From: Cellulosimicrobium cellulans
GTDB taxonomy: Bacteria; Actinomycetota; Actinomycetes; Actinomycetales; Cellulomonadaceae
NCBI RefSeq assembly: GCF_016921195.1
Contig: NZ_JAFGYF010000002.1
Coordinates: 496,001 to 560,000 of the forward strand
Length of the DNA stretch: 64,000 nucleotides
Reading direction: 5' to 3'
Below the pieces are notes generated by a model, which saw only the letters and a program-made list of their open reading frames with translations, searched no databases and had not been told where the DNA came from. This document shows, one piece after another, positions 1 through 9,885 of this stretch. The translations under genes and the position numbers were made by a program. Position 1 is the stretch's first letter; the number at the start of each line of letters is the position of its first letter.

Positions 1-690
1 GATGCCCGCCGTGTTCTCCCGCACCTTGTCGAACACCACGACCGTGTCGTAGATCGAGTACGCGAGGATCGTCAGGAGCCCGATCACGGTCGCCGGGGTG
101 ATCTCCCACCCGATCAGGGCGTAGATGCCGACCGTGACGATCAGGTCGTGGAACAGCGCGATGACCGCGGCGAGCGCCATGCGCCAGTTCCGGAAGTAGA
201 TCGTCATGACCAGGCTGACGAGCAGCAGGAAGACGACGAGGCCGACGAGCGCCTTCTGGGAGACGTCCTTGCCCCATGTCGGGCCGATGTAGGAGCTGGT
301 CACCTCGCCCGCCGCCACGCCGTAGGCGTCGGCGAGCTCCGCGGCGACCTGCTCGACCTGCTCGTTGCTGAGCTCGGCGGTCTGGACCCGGACGGTGCTG
401 GAGCCCACCGAGGTGACGCGCGGCACCTCCTCGGGCGCCACCGCCGCGACGGCGTCGAGCGCCGGTTGCTGCGACGTGTCGGACACGCCGGAGACGGTGA
501 ACTCGGACCCGCCACGGAACTCGATCCCGAGGTTCAGGCCGTCACCTGCCATCCGGACGCCGATGACCCCGAGCGAGAGGACGACGAGGACGACCGCCAC
601 CAGGAAGTAGACCCGTCGCTTCGCGACGATGGCGTAGGACCGGCGGCCCGTGTACAGGTCGTTGCCCCACTGGGCGAAACCGCTGGCCAT
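1..690 (-). CDS. secF: Protein translocase subunit SecF (N-terminal part, runs off the window)
   Basis: Inner-membrane partner of SecD that uses the proton-motive force to help pull secreted proteins out through SecYEG. About 230 N-terminal residues are visible: start MASGFAQWGNDLYTG, a first membrane segment near residues 27-45, the extracytoplasmic P1-like domain with GGSEFTVSG, then the RND-type membrane core ending in the family motif SIYDTVVVFDKVREN. The carboxyl end lies beyond base 1. The ATG shares one base with the secD stop (TGATG), so the two are translationally coupled, as in other actinobacteria. Confidence 0.95.
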   Translation of the reverse strand, partial: MASGFAQWGNDLYTGRRSYAIVAKRRVYFLVAVVLVVLSLGVIGVRMAGDGLNLGIEFRGGSEFTVSGVSDTSQQPALDAVAAVAPEEVPRVTSVGSSTVRVQTAELSNEQVEQVAAELADAYGVAAGEVTSSYIGPTWGKDVSQKALVGLVVFLLLVSLVMTIYFRNWRMALAAVIALFHDLIVTVGIYALIGWEITPATVIGLLTILAYSIYDTVVVFDKVRENTAGI

Positions 691-2678
691 CAGTGCTTCT
701 CCTCGTTCTCGTCGCCCGCCGCGTCGGCGGCCGGGGACCCCTCGTCGCCGGACGCCGCGGCAGCGCGCCGCTCGGCCGCCCGGCGTTCGGCGATGGTCAT
801 GCGCGCCCCGTCGGGGCGGCCCACGCCGGCGCCGACCGTCTCCCGCACCGGCGCCGTACGCGTCGGCTCGGCGGCGGCCGACACGGGCGCGTCCTCGGGC
901 TCGGGCGGAGCCTCCTGCGCGGCCCCCGGTGTGGTCGCGCCGACGACGCGACCGCGGCCCGCGTAGCGTGCGGTCCGCACGCCCAGGCGCCGGGGGTCGA
1001 GCCCGGAGGCCGGGTGCCCGTTGGCGAAGAACTTGGTCCGGGCGAGCAGCTGCATCAGCGGGTGCGTGAAGAGGAACACCACGACGAGGTCGACGAGCGT
1101 CGTCAGACCGAGCGTGAAGGCGAAGCCGCGCACGCCACCGACCGCCAGGTAGTACAGGACGATCGCGGCGACGAAGTTCACGGCGTCCGAGGCGAGGATC
1201 GTGCGGCGCGCCCGCTGCCAGCCCTTCTCGACCGCCGAGTTCAGCGTCCTGCCGTCGCGCAGCTCGTCGCGGATGCGTTCGAAGTACACGATGAACGAGT
1301 CCGCGGTGATACCGATCGCCACGATGAGTCCCGCGACGCCGGCGAGCGACAGCCGGTAACCGATCGTCCAGGACAGGACCGAGATGACGCCGAACGTCAC
1401 GACGGCGGCGATGCCGAGCGACGCGACGGTCACGAGCCCCAGCACCCGGTACTGGAAGAGCGAGTAGATGACGACGAGGAGCATGCCGATCGCGCCCGCG
1501 AGGAGGCCCTTCTCGAGCTGCTCGGAGCCGAGCGTCGCGGAGATCTGCTCCTGGCTCTGCACCTCGAACGTGAGGGGCAGCGAACCGAAGTTGAGCTGGT
1601 TGGCGAGCGTCGCGGCGCTGTCGCGCGTGAAGTTGCCCGAGATCTCGGCCTTGCCGTCCGGGATGACGACCTGCGAGACGGGCGCGGAGATGACGAGCCC
1701 GTCGAGCACCATCGCGAACTGGTTCTGCGGGGACGGCAGCGACGTGAGACGCGTCGTCACCTCGCGGAACTGCTGCGTGCCCTGGGAGTCGAACTCGATG
1801 TTGACGACCCACTCGTTGGTGACGACGCCGTTCTGCCCGACGCGCAGACCCGAGTTCGCGTTGGAGATGTCCGTGCCCTCGACCTCGACGGGGCCCAGGA
1901 TGTACTTGGCCGAGCCGTCGTCGGCGCACGCGACGAACGCGCTGTCGGTCGGGCCGCTGTCGCCGCCGACGAGGTTCTCCGGGAGCGTGCAGTCGAGCGC
2001 GTCGAACTGCTCCTGCAGCTCGGGCGTGATCTGGGCGAGGTCGCTCGGGTCCTCCGGTCGCGTCGCCTCCTCGGCCGGGTCGGTCGTGGCGTCGTCCGCG
2101 GGCGCGTCCGTCGCCTCGTCGGCGGCCGGGTCGCCCGTCTCCTCGGAGGTCGCGTCGGACTCGGCGGCGTCCGCCGACTCCGTCGCGTCCGGTGCGTCCT
2201 CCGCCGCGGCGTCGTCGCCCGCGGCCTCGTCGGTCGCCTCGTCGGCCGGGGTCGCGGTCGGCATGCCCACGGTGAGCACCGGCCGGAAGCGCATCTGCGC
2301 GGAGGTGCTGACGAGGTCGATCGTCTCCTGGGACGGCTGCCCGGGGATACCGACGACGATGTTGTTCCGACCCTGGCTCGTGATCTCCGCCTCGGACACG
2401 CCCTGCGCGTCGATGCGCTGGCGGATGACGTTGATCGCCTGGTTGATGTCCTCGGCCGTCGGCTGCGAGCCGTCGGTGGTGACCGGCTGCAGGATGATCT
2501 GCGTGCCACCCTCGAGATCGAGCGCGAGGCCCGGGGTCAGGCTCGCCCCGCCCGGGTTGTCCTCGGTCTTCGGGTCGAGCTTCGTGCCCGCGAAGAGGGA
2601 CCCGAAGAGGACGACGATGAGGATTCCCAGGGTGACGAGGGTCCGTACGGGCCTCGCTCGTGTGCTGCTGGTGGCCAA
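690..2678 (-). CDS. secD: Protein translocase subunit SecD with acidic insert
   Basis: Membrane subunit of the SecDF export motor. An N-terminal membrane segment (TLVTLGILIVVLF) is followed by a periplasm-facing head with DLEGGTQIIL and a C-terminal RND core with SLAGVAGLIVAIGITADSFIVYFERIRDEL. At about residues 140-213 there is a low-complexity insert made almost only of Asp, Glu, Ala and Thr, which lengthens the protein to about 662 residues. I chose the TTG start at 2678 (reads M-ATSSTRARP). A GTG at 2723 would add 15 residues and cannot be excluded. Lies 3' of yajC and directly 5' of secF. Confidence 0.93.
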   Translation of the reverse strand: MATSSTRARPVRTLVTLGILIVVLFGSLFAGTKLDPKTEDNPGGASLTPGLALDLEGGTQIILQPVTTDGSQPTAEDINQAINVIRQRIDAQGVSEAEITSQGRNNIVVGIPGQPSQETIDLVSTSAQMRFRPVLTVGMPTATPADEATDEAAGDDAAAEDAPDATESADAAESDATSEETGDPAADEATDAPADDATTDPAEEATRPEDPSDLAQITPELQEQFDALDCTLPENLVGGDSGPTDSAFVACADDGSAKYILGPVEVEGTDISNANSGLRVGQNGVVTNEWVVNIEFDSQGTQQFREVTTRLTSLPSPQNQFAMVLDGLVISAPVSQVVIPDGKAEISGNFTRDSAATLANQLNFGSLPLTFEVQSQEQISATLGSEQLEKGLLAGAIGMLLVVIYSLFQYRVLGLVTVASLGIAAVVTFGVISVLSWTIGYRLSLAGVAGLIVAIGITADSFIVYFERIRDELRDGRTLNSAVEKGWQRARRTILASDAVNFVAAIVLYYLAVGGVRGFAFTLGLTTLVDLVVVFLFTHPLMQLLARTKFFANGHPASGLDPRRLGVRTARYAGRGRVVGATTPGAAQEAPPEPEDAPVSAAAEPTRTAPVRETVGAGVGRPDGARMTIAERRAAERRAAAASGDEGSPAADAAGDENEEKH

Positions 2679-2732
2679 CTGTCCGTCTCTTCTCGTGCGT
2701 GTGCGGTGGGCCTCGCGGCCCACCGCGTCAGA

Positions 2733-2752
2733 CCGGTCGCGGGAGCGACCGG
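2733..2752 (-). promoter_or_regulatory. Perfect hairpin between yajC and secD
   Basis: CCGGTCGC, a GGGA loop, then GCGACCGG form an 8-bp perfect stem in the short yajC-secD gap. There is no T-run after it, so it may be an attenuating or RNA-stabilising hairpin within the operon rather than a full terminator. If secD starts at the GTG at 2723 the hairpin lies just ahead of it. Confidence 0.4.
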
Positions 2753-2759
2753 CATAGGG

Positions 2760-3212
2760 TCACTTGGTGTCGGTGCCGTCGTCCCGGCGCCCGCGGTCCT
2801 TCTCCGACCCGTCGTCGGTCAGACCGGACAGGTCGTCGGGGACGACGAGGTCGTCGACGTCCCCCTTCGACGTGCTGGGGTCGGGGCTCGCGGTGCCGTA
2901 GACGGCTGCGGGCTCCGACGTCTCGTCGGTCTCCGGCTCCTCGGTCTCGACCGGGGGCTCGACGAGCTTCGCGATGGCCGCGCGCAGCCACCGCGTCTGG
3001 TTGCCCGGAGTGGACTCGATCGTGATGACGTCGGCCTCGTCGTCGACGTCGACGATCGTGCCGAACATGCCCGAGCCCGTCATCACCTCCTGCCCGGGGG
3101 CGAGGTTCGCCCGGAAGTTCTGGGCCTCGCGCTGCTGCTTGCGGGTGCGGCTGGTCATGAGGAACATCGCACCCGCCGCGAGGGCGAGGATGAGGATGAA
3201 GCTGATATCCAT
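2760..3212 (-). CDS. yajC: Preprotein translocase accessory subunit YajC
   Basis: Small bitopic membrane protein that associates with SecDF. The start at 3212 gives MDISFILILALAAGAMFLM, an N-terminal membrane helix, followed by the family region RKQQREAQNF, GQEVMTGSGMFG and TRWLRAAIAK. The tail (about residues 95-150) is acidic and Ser/Thr/Asp-rich, longer than in the E. coli protein (110 residues) but usual in actinobacteria. Longer in-frame extension to 3326 lacks family similarity. First gene of yajC-secD-secF; a TAGAAT box at 3325-3330 may be its -10. Confidence 0.92.
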   Translation of the reverse strand: MDISFILILALAAGAMFLMTSRTRKQQREAQNFRANLAPGQEVMTGSGMFGTIVDVDDEADVITIESTPGNQTRWLRAAIAKLVEPPVETEEPETDETSEPAAVYGTASPDPSTSKGDVDDLVVPDDLSGLTDDGSEKDRGRRDDGTDTK

Positions 3213-3395
3213 GACGGAGTCTCGTGTCCTGTTCTGTGCGGGATCTGCGCGCAGTCTAGGCGTGCGCGCACGGTTCACCAACGAGCCGTCTCGCCGCGGA
3301 GTTCCGCCCGCTCGGGTCCCGACCATTCTAGGACCACGTTCGGAGCGCCTGTGACCGTCGTCACGGGACGGCGTGGCGCACGGGCACCGGCCCCG

Positions 3396-4463
3396 TCAGG
3401 CGTCGAACAGGGTGCCGCCCTCGCGCGGCGGGGTGAGCCCCAGGTGGGCCCACGCGGCCGGGGTCGCGACGCGCCCGCGCGGCGTCCGTCCGATCAGGCC
3501 CTCGCGCACGAGGTACGGCTCGGCGACCGTCTCGACCGTCTCCGCCTCCTCGCCGACCGTCACGGCGAGCGTCGTGAGCCCGACCGGCCCGCCGTTGAAC
3601 CGCGTGCACAACGCCGTGAGGACCGCCCGGTCGAGGCGGTCGAGGCCGATGGGGTCCACCTCGTAGACCTCGAGCGCCGCCCGCGCGGCGGCAAGGTCCA
3701 TGCTCCCGTCGCCGCGGACCTGGGCCCAGTCGCGCACGCGCCGCAGCAGGCGGTTGGCGATGCGGGGCGTGCCGCGCGAGCGGCCGGCGATCTCGCGCGC
3801 GGCGTCCGGGTCGAGCGCGACGCCGAGCAGGCCCGCGGACCGGGAGAGCACGCGCTCGAGCTCGTCGCTCGAGTAGAAGTCCAGGTGCCCGGTGAAGCCG
3901 AAGCGGTCGCGCAGCGGCGCGGGCAGGAGTCCGGCGCGGGTCGTGGCGCCGACCGCCGTGAAGGGCGGCAGCGAGAGCGGGATGGCGCTCGCCCCCGCGC
4001 CCTTGCCCACGACGACGTCGACGCGGAAGTCCTCCATCGCCATGTAAAGGAGCTCCTCCGCCGGGCGGGCGAGGCGATGGATCTCGTCGATGAACAGCAC
4101 CTCGCCCTCCTCGAGCGAGGACAGGACGGCGGCGAGGTCCCCCGCGTGCTGGATCGCCGGTCCGGACGTGACCCGCAGCGACGTGCCGAGCTCGGCGGCG
4201 ATGATCATGGCGAGCGTCGTCTTGCCGAGCCCGGGCGGGCCCGACAGGAGCACGTGGTCGGGCGAGCTCCCGCGCGCGAGCGCCGCCTGGAGCACGAGCG
4301 AGAGCTGGTCCCGCACCACGGCCTGGCCCACGAACTCCTCGAGCCGGCGCGGTCGCAGCGCCGCCTCGGCGGCCCGCTCCAGGTCGTCGGCACCGGCCGC
4401 GACGATGCGCTCGGACGAGAACGCACCGTCCTCCCCCAGGCCCACCTGGTCGAAGGTCGCCAT
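3396..4463 (-). CDS. ruvB: Holliday junction branch migration helicase RuvB
   Basis: Hexameric AAA+ motor that drives branch migration of Holliday junctions together with RuvA. It has the expected 355 residues: [11 protein letters not shown] near the N-terminus, Walker [16 protein letters not shown] (about residues 70-84), Walker [10 protein letters not shown], sensor [10 protein letters not shown], arginine finger region [18 protein letters not shown], and the C-terminal winged helix with [13 protein letters not shown]. Located immediately downstream of ruvA with only 2 bases between. Confidence 0.97.
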   Translation of the reverse strand: MATFDQVGLGEDGAFSSERIVAAGADDLERAAEAALRPRRLEEFVGQAVVRDQLSLVLQAALARGSSPDHVLLSGPPGLGKTTLAMIIAAELGTSLRVTSGPAIQHAGDLAAVLSSLEEGEVLFIDEIHRLARPAEELLYMAMEDFRVDVVVGKGAGASAIPLSLPPFTAVGATTRAGLLPAPLRDRFGFTGHLDFYSSDELERVLSRSAGLLGVALDPDAAREIAGRSRGTPRIANRLLRRVRDWAQVRGDGSMDLAAARAALEVYEVDPIGLDRLDRAVLTALCTRFNGGPVGLTTLAVTVGEEAETVETVAEPYLVREGLIGRTPRGRVATPAAWAHLGLTPPREGGTLFDA

Positions 4464-4465
4464 CG

Positions 4466-5107
4466 TCAGCCCCTCGGTCCGCCGAGCACGCGGAGCGCCG
4501 CGCGCAGCGCTCCCGCCACGTCAGGCGCCTCGACGACGTCCACGCCGGCCTCGGCGAGCACGGTCGAGACGGCGTCGTCCGCGGCCTTGAGGTTCCAGCC
4601 GAGCCCGACGAGCGCCTCCACCACCTGGTCGCGCCGGTCGTCCGCCCGACGCGCGTCGGCGCCACCGGTCGCCGAGGACGTCGCTCCCGGCGCGTCGTCG
4701 CCCGTCGGCGGCCCGAGCTTGTCGCCCAGCTCGAGGGCGATGCGCTGCGCGCCCTTGTTCCCGATGCCCGGCACCCGGACGAGGGCCGCGATGTCCCCAC
4801 CGGCGACGGCACGGCGCAGGGCGTCGGGCGTGTGCACGGCGAGCATCGCGAGCGCGAGGCGCGGTCCGACGCCGCTCACGGTCTGCACGGTCTCGAACAC
4901 GCTGCGCTCGTCGTCGTCGGCGAACCCGTAGAGCGTGAAGGAGTCCTCGCGGACCACCAGGCTCGTCGCGAGTCGCGCGTCCTCGCCGACGCGCAGGCCG
5001 GCGAGCGTGGCCGGCGTGGCGTGCACGAGGTATCCCACTCCCCCGACCTCGAGCACGGCGCGGTCGAGCTGGACGCTCGCCACGACTCCGCTCAGCGACG
5101 CGATCAC
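4466..5107 (-). CDS. ruvA: Holliday junction branch migration protein RuvA
   Basis: Tetrameric junction-binding protein that loads RuvB. 213 residues from a GTG at 5107, chosen because GAGAGGAG stands 6 bases upstream and the protein then begins [16 protein letters not shown] as in the family. OB-fold N-terminal domain ([10 protein letters not shown]), two helix-hairpin-helix motifs ([27 protein letters not shown]) and the C-terminal RuvB-contacting domain ([19 protein letters not shown]) joined by a flexible Gly/Ala/Asp linker. An upstream GTG/ATG extension to 5185 looks like noncoding sequence. Confidence 0.96.
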   Translation of the reverse strand: MIASLSGVVASVQLDRAVLEVGGVGYLVHATPATLAGLRVGEDARLATSLVVREDSFTLYGFADDDERSVFETVQTVSGVGPRLALAMLAVHTPDALRRAVAGGDIAALVRVPGIGNKGAQRIALELGDKLGPPTGDDAPGATSSATGGADARRADDRRDQVVEALVGLGWNLKAADDAVSTVLAEAGVDVVEAPDVAGALRAALRVLGGPRG

Positions 5108-5268
5108 GCAGGCTCCTCTCCTGGTCGGCGGCGGCCGACCTGGTCCGATGGTCCGCCGGGCCCGGTGACCGGCGTCGGGCGGCACGTCCGAGGACGGCGT
5201 CGAACACCCGTACGACCGCGGTCACTCTAGCAAGGTGCGCCCACGCCCCGACCGACCGACACGTGAGG

Positions 5269-5838
5269 TCAACGCGGCGCGCGACGGCTTCTCGCAGCGT
5301 GCTCCGCCGCTGCCCAGGCGCGCTGCGCCGGCGTCAGCTCGTGCCGCTCGCCCCCCTGGAGCGCACCGGCCGGGCGCCACAAGTGACAGATGGCGAGCGC
5401 GAGCGCGTCGGCCGCGTCCGCCGGCTTCGGCGGCTCCGCGAGGCCGAGGATCCCGGCGACCATGCGCTGCACCTGCTCCTTGCCGGCGCGACCGCTCCCG
5501 GTGACCGCGGCCTTGACCTCCGACGGCGTGTGCAGCGCCACGGGGACGCCCCGCCGCGCCGCGCCGACCATGGCGAGTCCCGCGGCCTGCGCGGTACCCA
5601 TCACGGTCCCGACGTTGTGCTGCGCGAACACCCGCTCGACCGCGACGACGTCCGGCACGTGCTCGTCGAACCACGCGTCGAGCCGCTCCGCGATCCGCAG
5701 CAACCGCAGGTCCACGCTGAGGTCCGGGTCCGTCCGGATCACCCCCACGGCGACCAGCTCGGCCCCCCGCCCCCGCGCGGAGTCCACCACCCCGACACCG
5801 CACCGGGTCAGGCCGGGATCCACTCCGAGAACGCGCAC
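5269..5838 (-). CDS. ruvC: Crossover junction endodeoxyribonuclease RuvC
   Basis: Resolvase that nicks Holliday junctions symmetrically. 189 residues beginning [19 protein letters not shown], which contains the first catalytic Asp (residue 7). The second acidic residue is in VVAVERVF and the C-terminal acidic pair in [12 protein letters not shown]. RNase H-like fold. It lies upstream of ruvA with a gap of about 160 bases, so ruvC-ruvA-ruvB read in the usual actinobacterial order on the minus strand. Confidence 0.96.
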   Translation of the reverse strand: MRVLGVDPGLTRCGVGVVDSARGRGAELVAVGVIRTDPDLSVDLRLLRIAERLDAWFDEHVPDVVAVERVFAQHNVGTVMGTAQAAGLAMVGAARRGVPVALHTPSEVKAAVTGSGRAGKEQVQRMVAGILGLAEPPKPADAADALALAICHLWRPAGALQGGERHELTPAQRAWAAAEHAARSRRAPR

Positions 5839-5933
5839 CCCCCGACCCTTTCACGTGACCGACACGGACCGGCCGCGCCACGCGGGCCGGCACCGCACCG
5901 CGACCCGACCACCCGGACTCGAGCTGCGCCGGG

Positions 5934-6695
5934 TCAGTCGTCGTTCTCGAGCTCCGCCATGACCTCGTCCGACGCGTCGAAGTTCGCGTAGACGTTCTGC
6001 ACGTCGTCGCTGTCCTCGAGCGCGTCGATGAGGCGGAGGATCTTGCGCGCGCCCTCGGCGTCGACCTCGACCTCCATGGACGGGTGCCAGATCGAGTCGG
6101 CGGAGTCGTACTCGATCCCCGCCTCCTGGATCGCGCTGCGCACCGCGACGAGGTCGCTCGCCTCGGACAGCACCTCGATGACCTCGCCGGAGTCGGTGAC
6201 CTCCTCGGCCCCCGCCTCGAGCGCGGCGAGCATGACGTCGTCCTCGGTCACGCCGTCCGCCTTCGGGACGACGACGAGACCCTTGCGAGAGAACAGGTAC
6301 GACACCGAGCCGGGGTCGGCGAGGTTGCCGCCGTTGCGGCTGAACGCGAGGCGGACCTCGGAGGCCGCGCGGTTCTTGTTGTCCGTGAGGCACTCGACCA
6401 GGACGGCGATGCCGTTGGGGCCGTACCCCTCGTACATGATCGTCTGGTAGTCGACGGCGTCGGCGCCCGTGCCGGACCCGCGCTTGACCGCGCGGTCGAT
6501 GTTGTCGTTCGGGACCGACGACTTCTTCGCCTTCTGGATGGCGTCGAACAGCGTGGGGTTGCCGGCGGGGTCACCGCCGCCCGTGCGCGCCGCGACCTCG
6601 ATGTTCTTGATGAGCTTCGCGAAGAGCTTGCCGCGCTTGGCGTCGATGGCGGCCTTCTTGTGCTTGGTCGTGGCCCACTTGGAATGCCCTGACAT
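5934..6695 (-). CDS. YebC/PmpR-family (TACO1-like) regulatory protein
   Basis: 253 residues starting [23 protein letters not shown], the hallmark N-terminus of the family, with [21 protein letters not shown] and [14 protein letters not shown] in the middle. Family members are cytoplasmic DNA- or ribosome-associated factors, with roles reported in transcription control and in relieving ribosome stalling; which applies here cannot be told from sequence. A strong AAGGGG..AGGA ribosome site lies in the 6-base gap after pdxT. Gene order pdxT-yebC-ruvC is conserved in actinobacteria. Confidence 0.95.
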   Translation of the reverse strand: MSGHSKWATTKHKKAAIDAKRGKLFAKLIKNIEVAARTGGGDPAGNPTLFDAIQKAKKSSVPNDNIDRAVKRGSGTGADAVDYQTIMYEGYGPNGIAVLVECLTDNKNRAASEVRLAFSRNGGNLADPGSVSYLFSRKGLVVVPKADGVTEDDVMLAALEAGAEEVTDSGEVIEVLSEASDLVAVRSAIQEAGIEYDSADSIWHPSMEVEVDAEGARKILRLIDALEDSDDVQNVYANFDASDEVMAELENDD

Positions 6696-6701
6696 GCGTT
6701 C

Positions 6702-7352
6702 CTACCCCTTCGCGATTCTGACGAACAGCTCGTGCACGCGCGCGTCCCCGGAGATCTCCGGGTGGAACGAGGTGGCGAGCAGCGATCCCTGCTGGACTGC
6801 GACGATCCTACCGGCGGCGGCCGCGGGGATGCCGGGTGCCTCGTGGTCGGGGATGCGCGCGAGCACCTCGACCCCCGGGCCGACCTCCTCGACCCACGGC
6901 GCGCGGATGAACACCGCGTGGACCGCGTCGGTCCGGGCCCCGCCCCCCGGGCTGGCCTCCCGCGGGGACACGCCCGCGAACACGAGATCCGTCTCGAACG
7001 AGTCCACCTGTCGGCCGAACGCGTTGCGCCGCACGGTCACGTCGAGCCCGCCGAGGGTCCGCTGGTCGGTCGTGCCGCCGAGGATGCGGTCGGCGAGCAG
7101 GATCATGCCGGCGCACGAGCCGTAGACCGGCAGGCCGTCGGCGATGCGGGCGCGCAGCGGCTCGTCGAGCTCGAAGACGCGCAGGAGCTTGTCGATGGTC
7201 GTCGACTCGCCCCCGGGGAGCACCAGCCCGTCGACCGTGGCGAGCTCCTCGGGGCGCCGCACGCCGACCGTGCGGGCGCCCGCGGCCTCGAGCGCGGCGC
7301 GGTGCTCGCGCACGTCGCCCTGCAGGGCCAGGACTCCGATCGTGATCGTCAC
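6702..7352 (-). CDS. pdxT: Pyridoxal 5'-phosphate synthase glutaminase subunit PdxT
   Basis: Class I glutamine amidotransferase that feeds ammonia to PdxS for vitamin B6 synthesis. 216 residues; glycine loop [13 protein letters not shown], nucleophile elbow [12 protein letters not shown] (Cys about residue 80) and the His-Glu pair in [10 protein letters not shown] near the C-terminus. GTG start. A TATGAT box ends 8 bases ahead of the start, suggesting a leaderless mRNA. It is not adjacent to pdxS, which lies 1.4 kb away on the same strand. Confidence 0.96.
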   Translation of the reverse strand: MTITIGVLALQGDVREHRAALEAAGARTVGVRRPEELATVDGLVLPGGESTTIDKLLRVFELDEPLRARIADGLPVYGSCAGMILLADRILGGTTDQRTLGGLDVTVRRNAFGRQVDSFETDLVFAGVSPREASPGGGARTDAVHAVFIRAPWVEEVGPGVEVLARIPDHEAPGIPAAAAGRIVAVQQGSLLATSFHPEISGDARVHELFVRIAKG

Positions 7353-7360
7353 GAACGGGA

Positions 7361-7366
7361 ATCATA
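7361..7366 (-). promoter_or_regulatory. -10 box (TATGAT) for leaderless pdxT
   Basis: TATGAT on the minus strand, 8 bases before the GTG of pdxT. No ribosome-binding sequence lies between them. Faces the plus-strand promoter at 7406. Confidence 0.5.
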
Positions 7367-7405
7367 CGTCGGCGGGCGCGCGCGCCCCGCCACGAGGGCT
7401 GTTGC

Positions 7406-7411
7406 TAGCCT
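7406..7411 (+). promoter_or_regulatory. -10 box (TAGCCT) for the 7419 gene
   Basis: TAGCCT followed by exactly 7 bases and then the GTG start, the spacing expected for a transcript that begins at the start codon. Confidence 0.5.
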
Positions 7412-7418
7412 CGCCGTC

Positions 7419-8105
7419 GTGACCACCCCGCCCGGCCCCGGACCGACGCCGCCGTACCCCGCCCAGCCGTCCGGACACCCCGGCCCGCCTGCCCCGTACC
7501 CCGGCCTCCCGCCGCGCCCGCCACGGAGCACGCGCGGCGCGACGGTCCTCGTCGTGGTCGGCACGGTCGTGCTCGTGGTCGCGCTCGTCGCGGGAGTCCT
7601 CGGCGTCACGACGTTCCTGCGTGCGCTGCCCACGGGCGTGGTGGATGGCACGGGCGCGCCCGGTCCCGCCGCCCTCGCCTCGGGCGACGTCCCCGGCGAG
7701 GCGGACGTCGCGCTGTCCGGCGGCCGGCCCTACAGCGTGTGGGCGGTCGTGCCGATCGGCGCCGAGCGTTTCGGCGCCGCGGACGTCACCGTCGCGTGCC
7801 CGGACGGCGACCTCGAGGTGCGCCACCCCTCCGTGGCGGGGCGCTCCGGCTTCGGGTCGCACGAGGCGACGACCGCCGCCGAGGTGACGTCGCCGTCGAC
7901 CCAGACCTGCACGGTGTCCGTCGCCCAGGGGCACTCCTCGCCCGGGGTGACGTTCGTCGTCACCGAGGGGTGGAGGTTCGGCGAGTTCTTCGCGACGGTC
8001 GGCGGCACCATCGCGCTGTGGTTCGTCGCGATCGGCGGGGTGATCCTCGGCCTCGGGCTCCTCGTCGGCGGGATCGTGTGGCGCGTCCTCGCCCGCCGGC
8101 CGTAG
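7419..8105 (+). CDS. Hypothetical proline-rich membrane protein
   Basis: 228 residues, no family recognised. The N-terminal 38 residues are a Pro/Gly/Tyr-rich cytoplasmic tail, followed by a hydrophobic segment (ATVLVVVGTVVLVVALVAGV), an extracytoplasmic domain of about 120 residues with two cysteines (VACPDGDL and TQTCTVSV) that could form a disulfide, and a second membrane segment (LWFVAIGGVILGLGLLVGGI) near the C-terminus. The GTG start is supported by the upstream -10 box. It is transcribed divergently from pdxT and converges on the NUDIX gene. Confidence 0.75.
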   Translation: MTTPPGPGPTPPYPAQPSGHPGPPAPYPGLPPRPPRSTRGATVLVVVGTVVLVVALVAGVLGVTTFLRALPTGVVDGTGAPGPAALASGDVPGEADVALSGGRPYSVWAVVPIGAERFGAADVTVACPDGDLEVRHPSVAGRSGFGSHEATTAAEVTSPSTQTCTVSVAQGHSSPGVTFVVTEGWRFGEFFATVGGTIALWFVAIGGVILGLGLLVGGIVWRVLARRP

Positions 8106-8143
8106 CAGCCGTCCGCCCCTGCACGCAGGGCACGTCGCGCGCC

Positions 8144-8707
8144 TCAGTCCTCGCGCGCGATCCCCAGGTGGCGCGTCACGCCGTCCCACCCGCCGAGCAG
8201 CGGCGCGACGAGGTCGGGCAGCCCCTCCGGGAAGACCTCGATCTCGACGCCGCGCAGGTCGTCGAGCGACCACCACCGCATCTCGTCCACGACGTCGAGC
8301 TCGACGTCCGTCCACCCGTCGCGACTGAGCTCCCCACCGACGTCGGCACCCTCCAGTCGAGCGAGGAAGAGCACCTCGTCCTGGCGGCAGTGCTGGCGGT
8401 AGAAGTCGAAGATCGCGCTGCGCGTGTAGACCGGTCCGACGAGCGCGCCCGCCTCGAGCAGGATGCCCGTCTCCTCGCGCACCTCGCGCAGCGCCGCGTC
8501 ACGGTCGGACTCGCCGGGGTCGACGCCCCCGCCGATGGTGAACCACCACGACCGACCCGGCTGGTCGACGTCGTGCCCGCGCGCGAGAAGGATCCGGTCG
8601 GCGTCGTCGAGCAGGAGGACGCGCGCGCCCCGGCGGAAGTAGAGCCCGTCGTCCCCGAGCACCCAGTCGGGGCCCAGGGACGACGGCGCTCCGGCGGCGT
8701 CGGTCAT
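8144..8707 (-). CDS. NUDIX hydrolase
   Basis: 187 residues with a complete NUDIX box (GGGVDPGESDRDAALREV followed by REETG), the metal-binding and catalytic motif of enzymes that hydrolyse nucleoside diphosphate derivatives. Upstream are RVLLLDDADRILLARG and WWFTIGGG, typical of the fold. Substrate cannot be deduced. It sits between pdxS and a convergent membrane protein gene. In Mycobacterium a NUDIX domain is fused to a membrane segment near pimA; here a NUDIX gene and a membrane gene (at 9886) are separate. Confidence 0.9.
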   Translation of the reverse strand: MTDAAGAPSSLGPDWVLGDDGLYFRRGARVLLLDDADRILLARGHDVDQPGRSWWFTIGGGVDPGESDRDAALREVREETGILLEAGALVGPVYTRSAIFDFYRQHCRQDEVLFLARLEGADVGGELSRDGWTDVELDVVDEMRWWSLDDLRGVEIEVFPEGLPDLVAPLLGGWDGVTRHLGIARED

Positions 8708-8766
8708 GCTCGCGCGTCAGCCGTCCGTCGCCGGCGCGACGGCGGACGGGTGCGAGGCCCGCTCCC

Positions 8767-9717
8767 TCACCAGCCGCGCTCGGCGAACTGGATCGACCGC
8801 GCCGGCTCGTCGACGTTGAGGCCGACCATCGCCTCGCCCAGGCCCCGCGAGACCTTCGCGATCACGTCGGGGTCGTCGTAGAACGTCGTCGCCTTGACGA
8901 TCGCGGACGCGCGCTGGGCAGGGTTGCCCGACTTGAAGATGCCCGAGCCCACGAACACGCCCTCGGCGCCGAGCTGCATCATCATCGCGGCGTCGGCGGG
9001 CGTCGCGATGCCGCCCGCCGTGAAGACGACGACGGGCAGCTTGCCCGTGGCCGCGACCTCCTTGACGAGCTCGTACGGCGCCTGGAGCTCCTTGGCCGCG
9101 ACGAACAGCTCGTCCTCGGGGAGCGACGTGAGGCGGCGGATCTCGGCGCGGATGGTACGCATGTGGGTCGTTGCGTTGGAGACGTCGCCCGTGCCCGCCT
9201 CGCCCTTGGAGCGGATCATCGCCGCGCCCTCGGTGATGCGGCGCAGAGCCTCGCCGAGGTTCGTCGCGCCGCACACGAACGGGACGGTGAACTGCCACTT
9301 GTCGATGTGGTGGGCGTAGTCCGCGGGCGTGAGCACCTCGGACTCGTCGACGTAGTCGACCCCGAGGGACTGGAGCACCTGCGCCTCGACGAAGTGGCCG
9401 ATGCGGGCCTTGGCCATGACCGGGATCGAGACGGCCTCGATGATGCCGTCGATCATGTCGGGGTCGGACATGCGCGAGACGCCGCCCTGCGCGCGGATGT
9501 CCGCGGGCACGCGCTCGAGGGCCATGACCGCGACCGCCCCGGCGTCCTCGGCGATCCTCGCCTGCTCGGGCGTGACGACGTCCATGATGACGCCGCCCTT
9601 GAGCATCTCCGCCATCCCGCGCTTGACCTTGGCGGTGCCGACGGCGCCGGCACCCTCCGTGGTCGCGGCGCCCGGGGCGCTCTCGGCAGGGACGTTCTGG
9701 TCGGCCACGTTGGTCAC
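8767..9717 (-). CDS. pdxS: Pyridoxal 5'-phosphate synthase lyase subunit PdxS
   Basis: Builds PLP from ribose 5-phosphate, glyceraldehyde 3-phosphate and ammonia from PdxT, as a double-hexameric TIM barrel. 316 residues with [33 protein letters not shown], the lysine-containing [11 protein letters not shown], the [12 protein letters not shown] phosphate loop and [23 protein letters not shown] start at 9717. The first 25 residues are a variable Ala/Glu-rich leader. Confidence 0.97.
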   Translation of the reverse strand: MTNVADQNVPAESAPGAATTEGAGAVGTAKVKRGMAEMLKGGVIMDVVTPEQARIAEDAGAVAVMALERVPADIRAQGGVSRMSDPDMIDGIIEAVSIPVMAKARIGHFVEAQVLQSLGVDYVDESEVLTPADYAHHIDKWQFTVPFVCGATNLGEALRRITEGAAMIRSKGEAGTGDVSNATTHMRTIRAEIRRLTSLPEDELFVAAKELQAPYELVKEVAATGKLPVVVFTAGGIATPADAAMMMQLGAEGVFVGSGIFKSGNPAQRASAIVKATTFYDDPDVIAKVSRGLGEAMVGLNVDEPARSIQFAERGW

Positions 9718-9885
9718 CGGTACCTCACACCTTCAGGTCAGGGGAACGTCGCGCGCTCGCGCGCGGACGCCGTCGAACAGGCTCGACGGCACATGCTCCC
9801 ACGCGCTCCCATCCTATCGCCGGGGCGTCCACCCGACTCCGCCCCGAGCCCGCCCGCGGAGCGTCGCGGGCGGCCCGCGAGGCGG

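Noticed and set aside
693-4931. Very long plus-strand open frame (over 1400 codons) opposite secD, yajC, ruvB and ruvA
   Set aside because: Arg/Asp/Val-rich mirror of real genes, caused by high GC at third positions; no domain or start signal and it ignores four conserved genes on the other strand.
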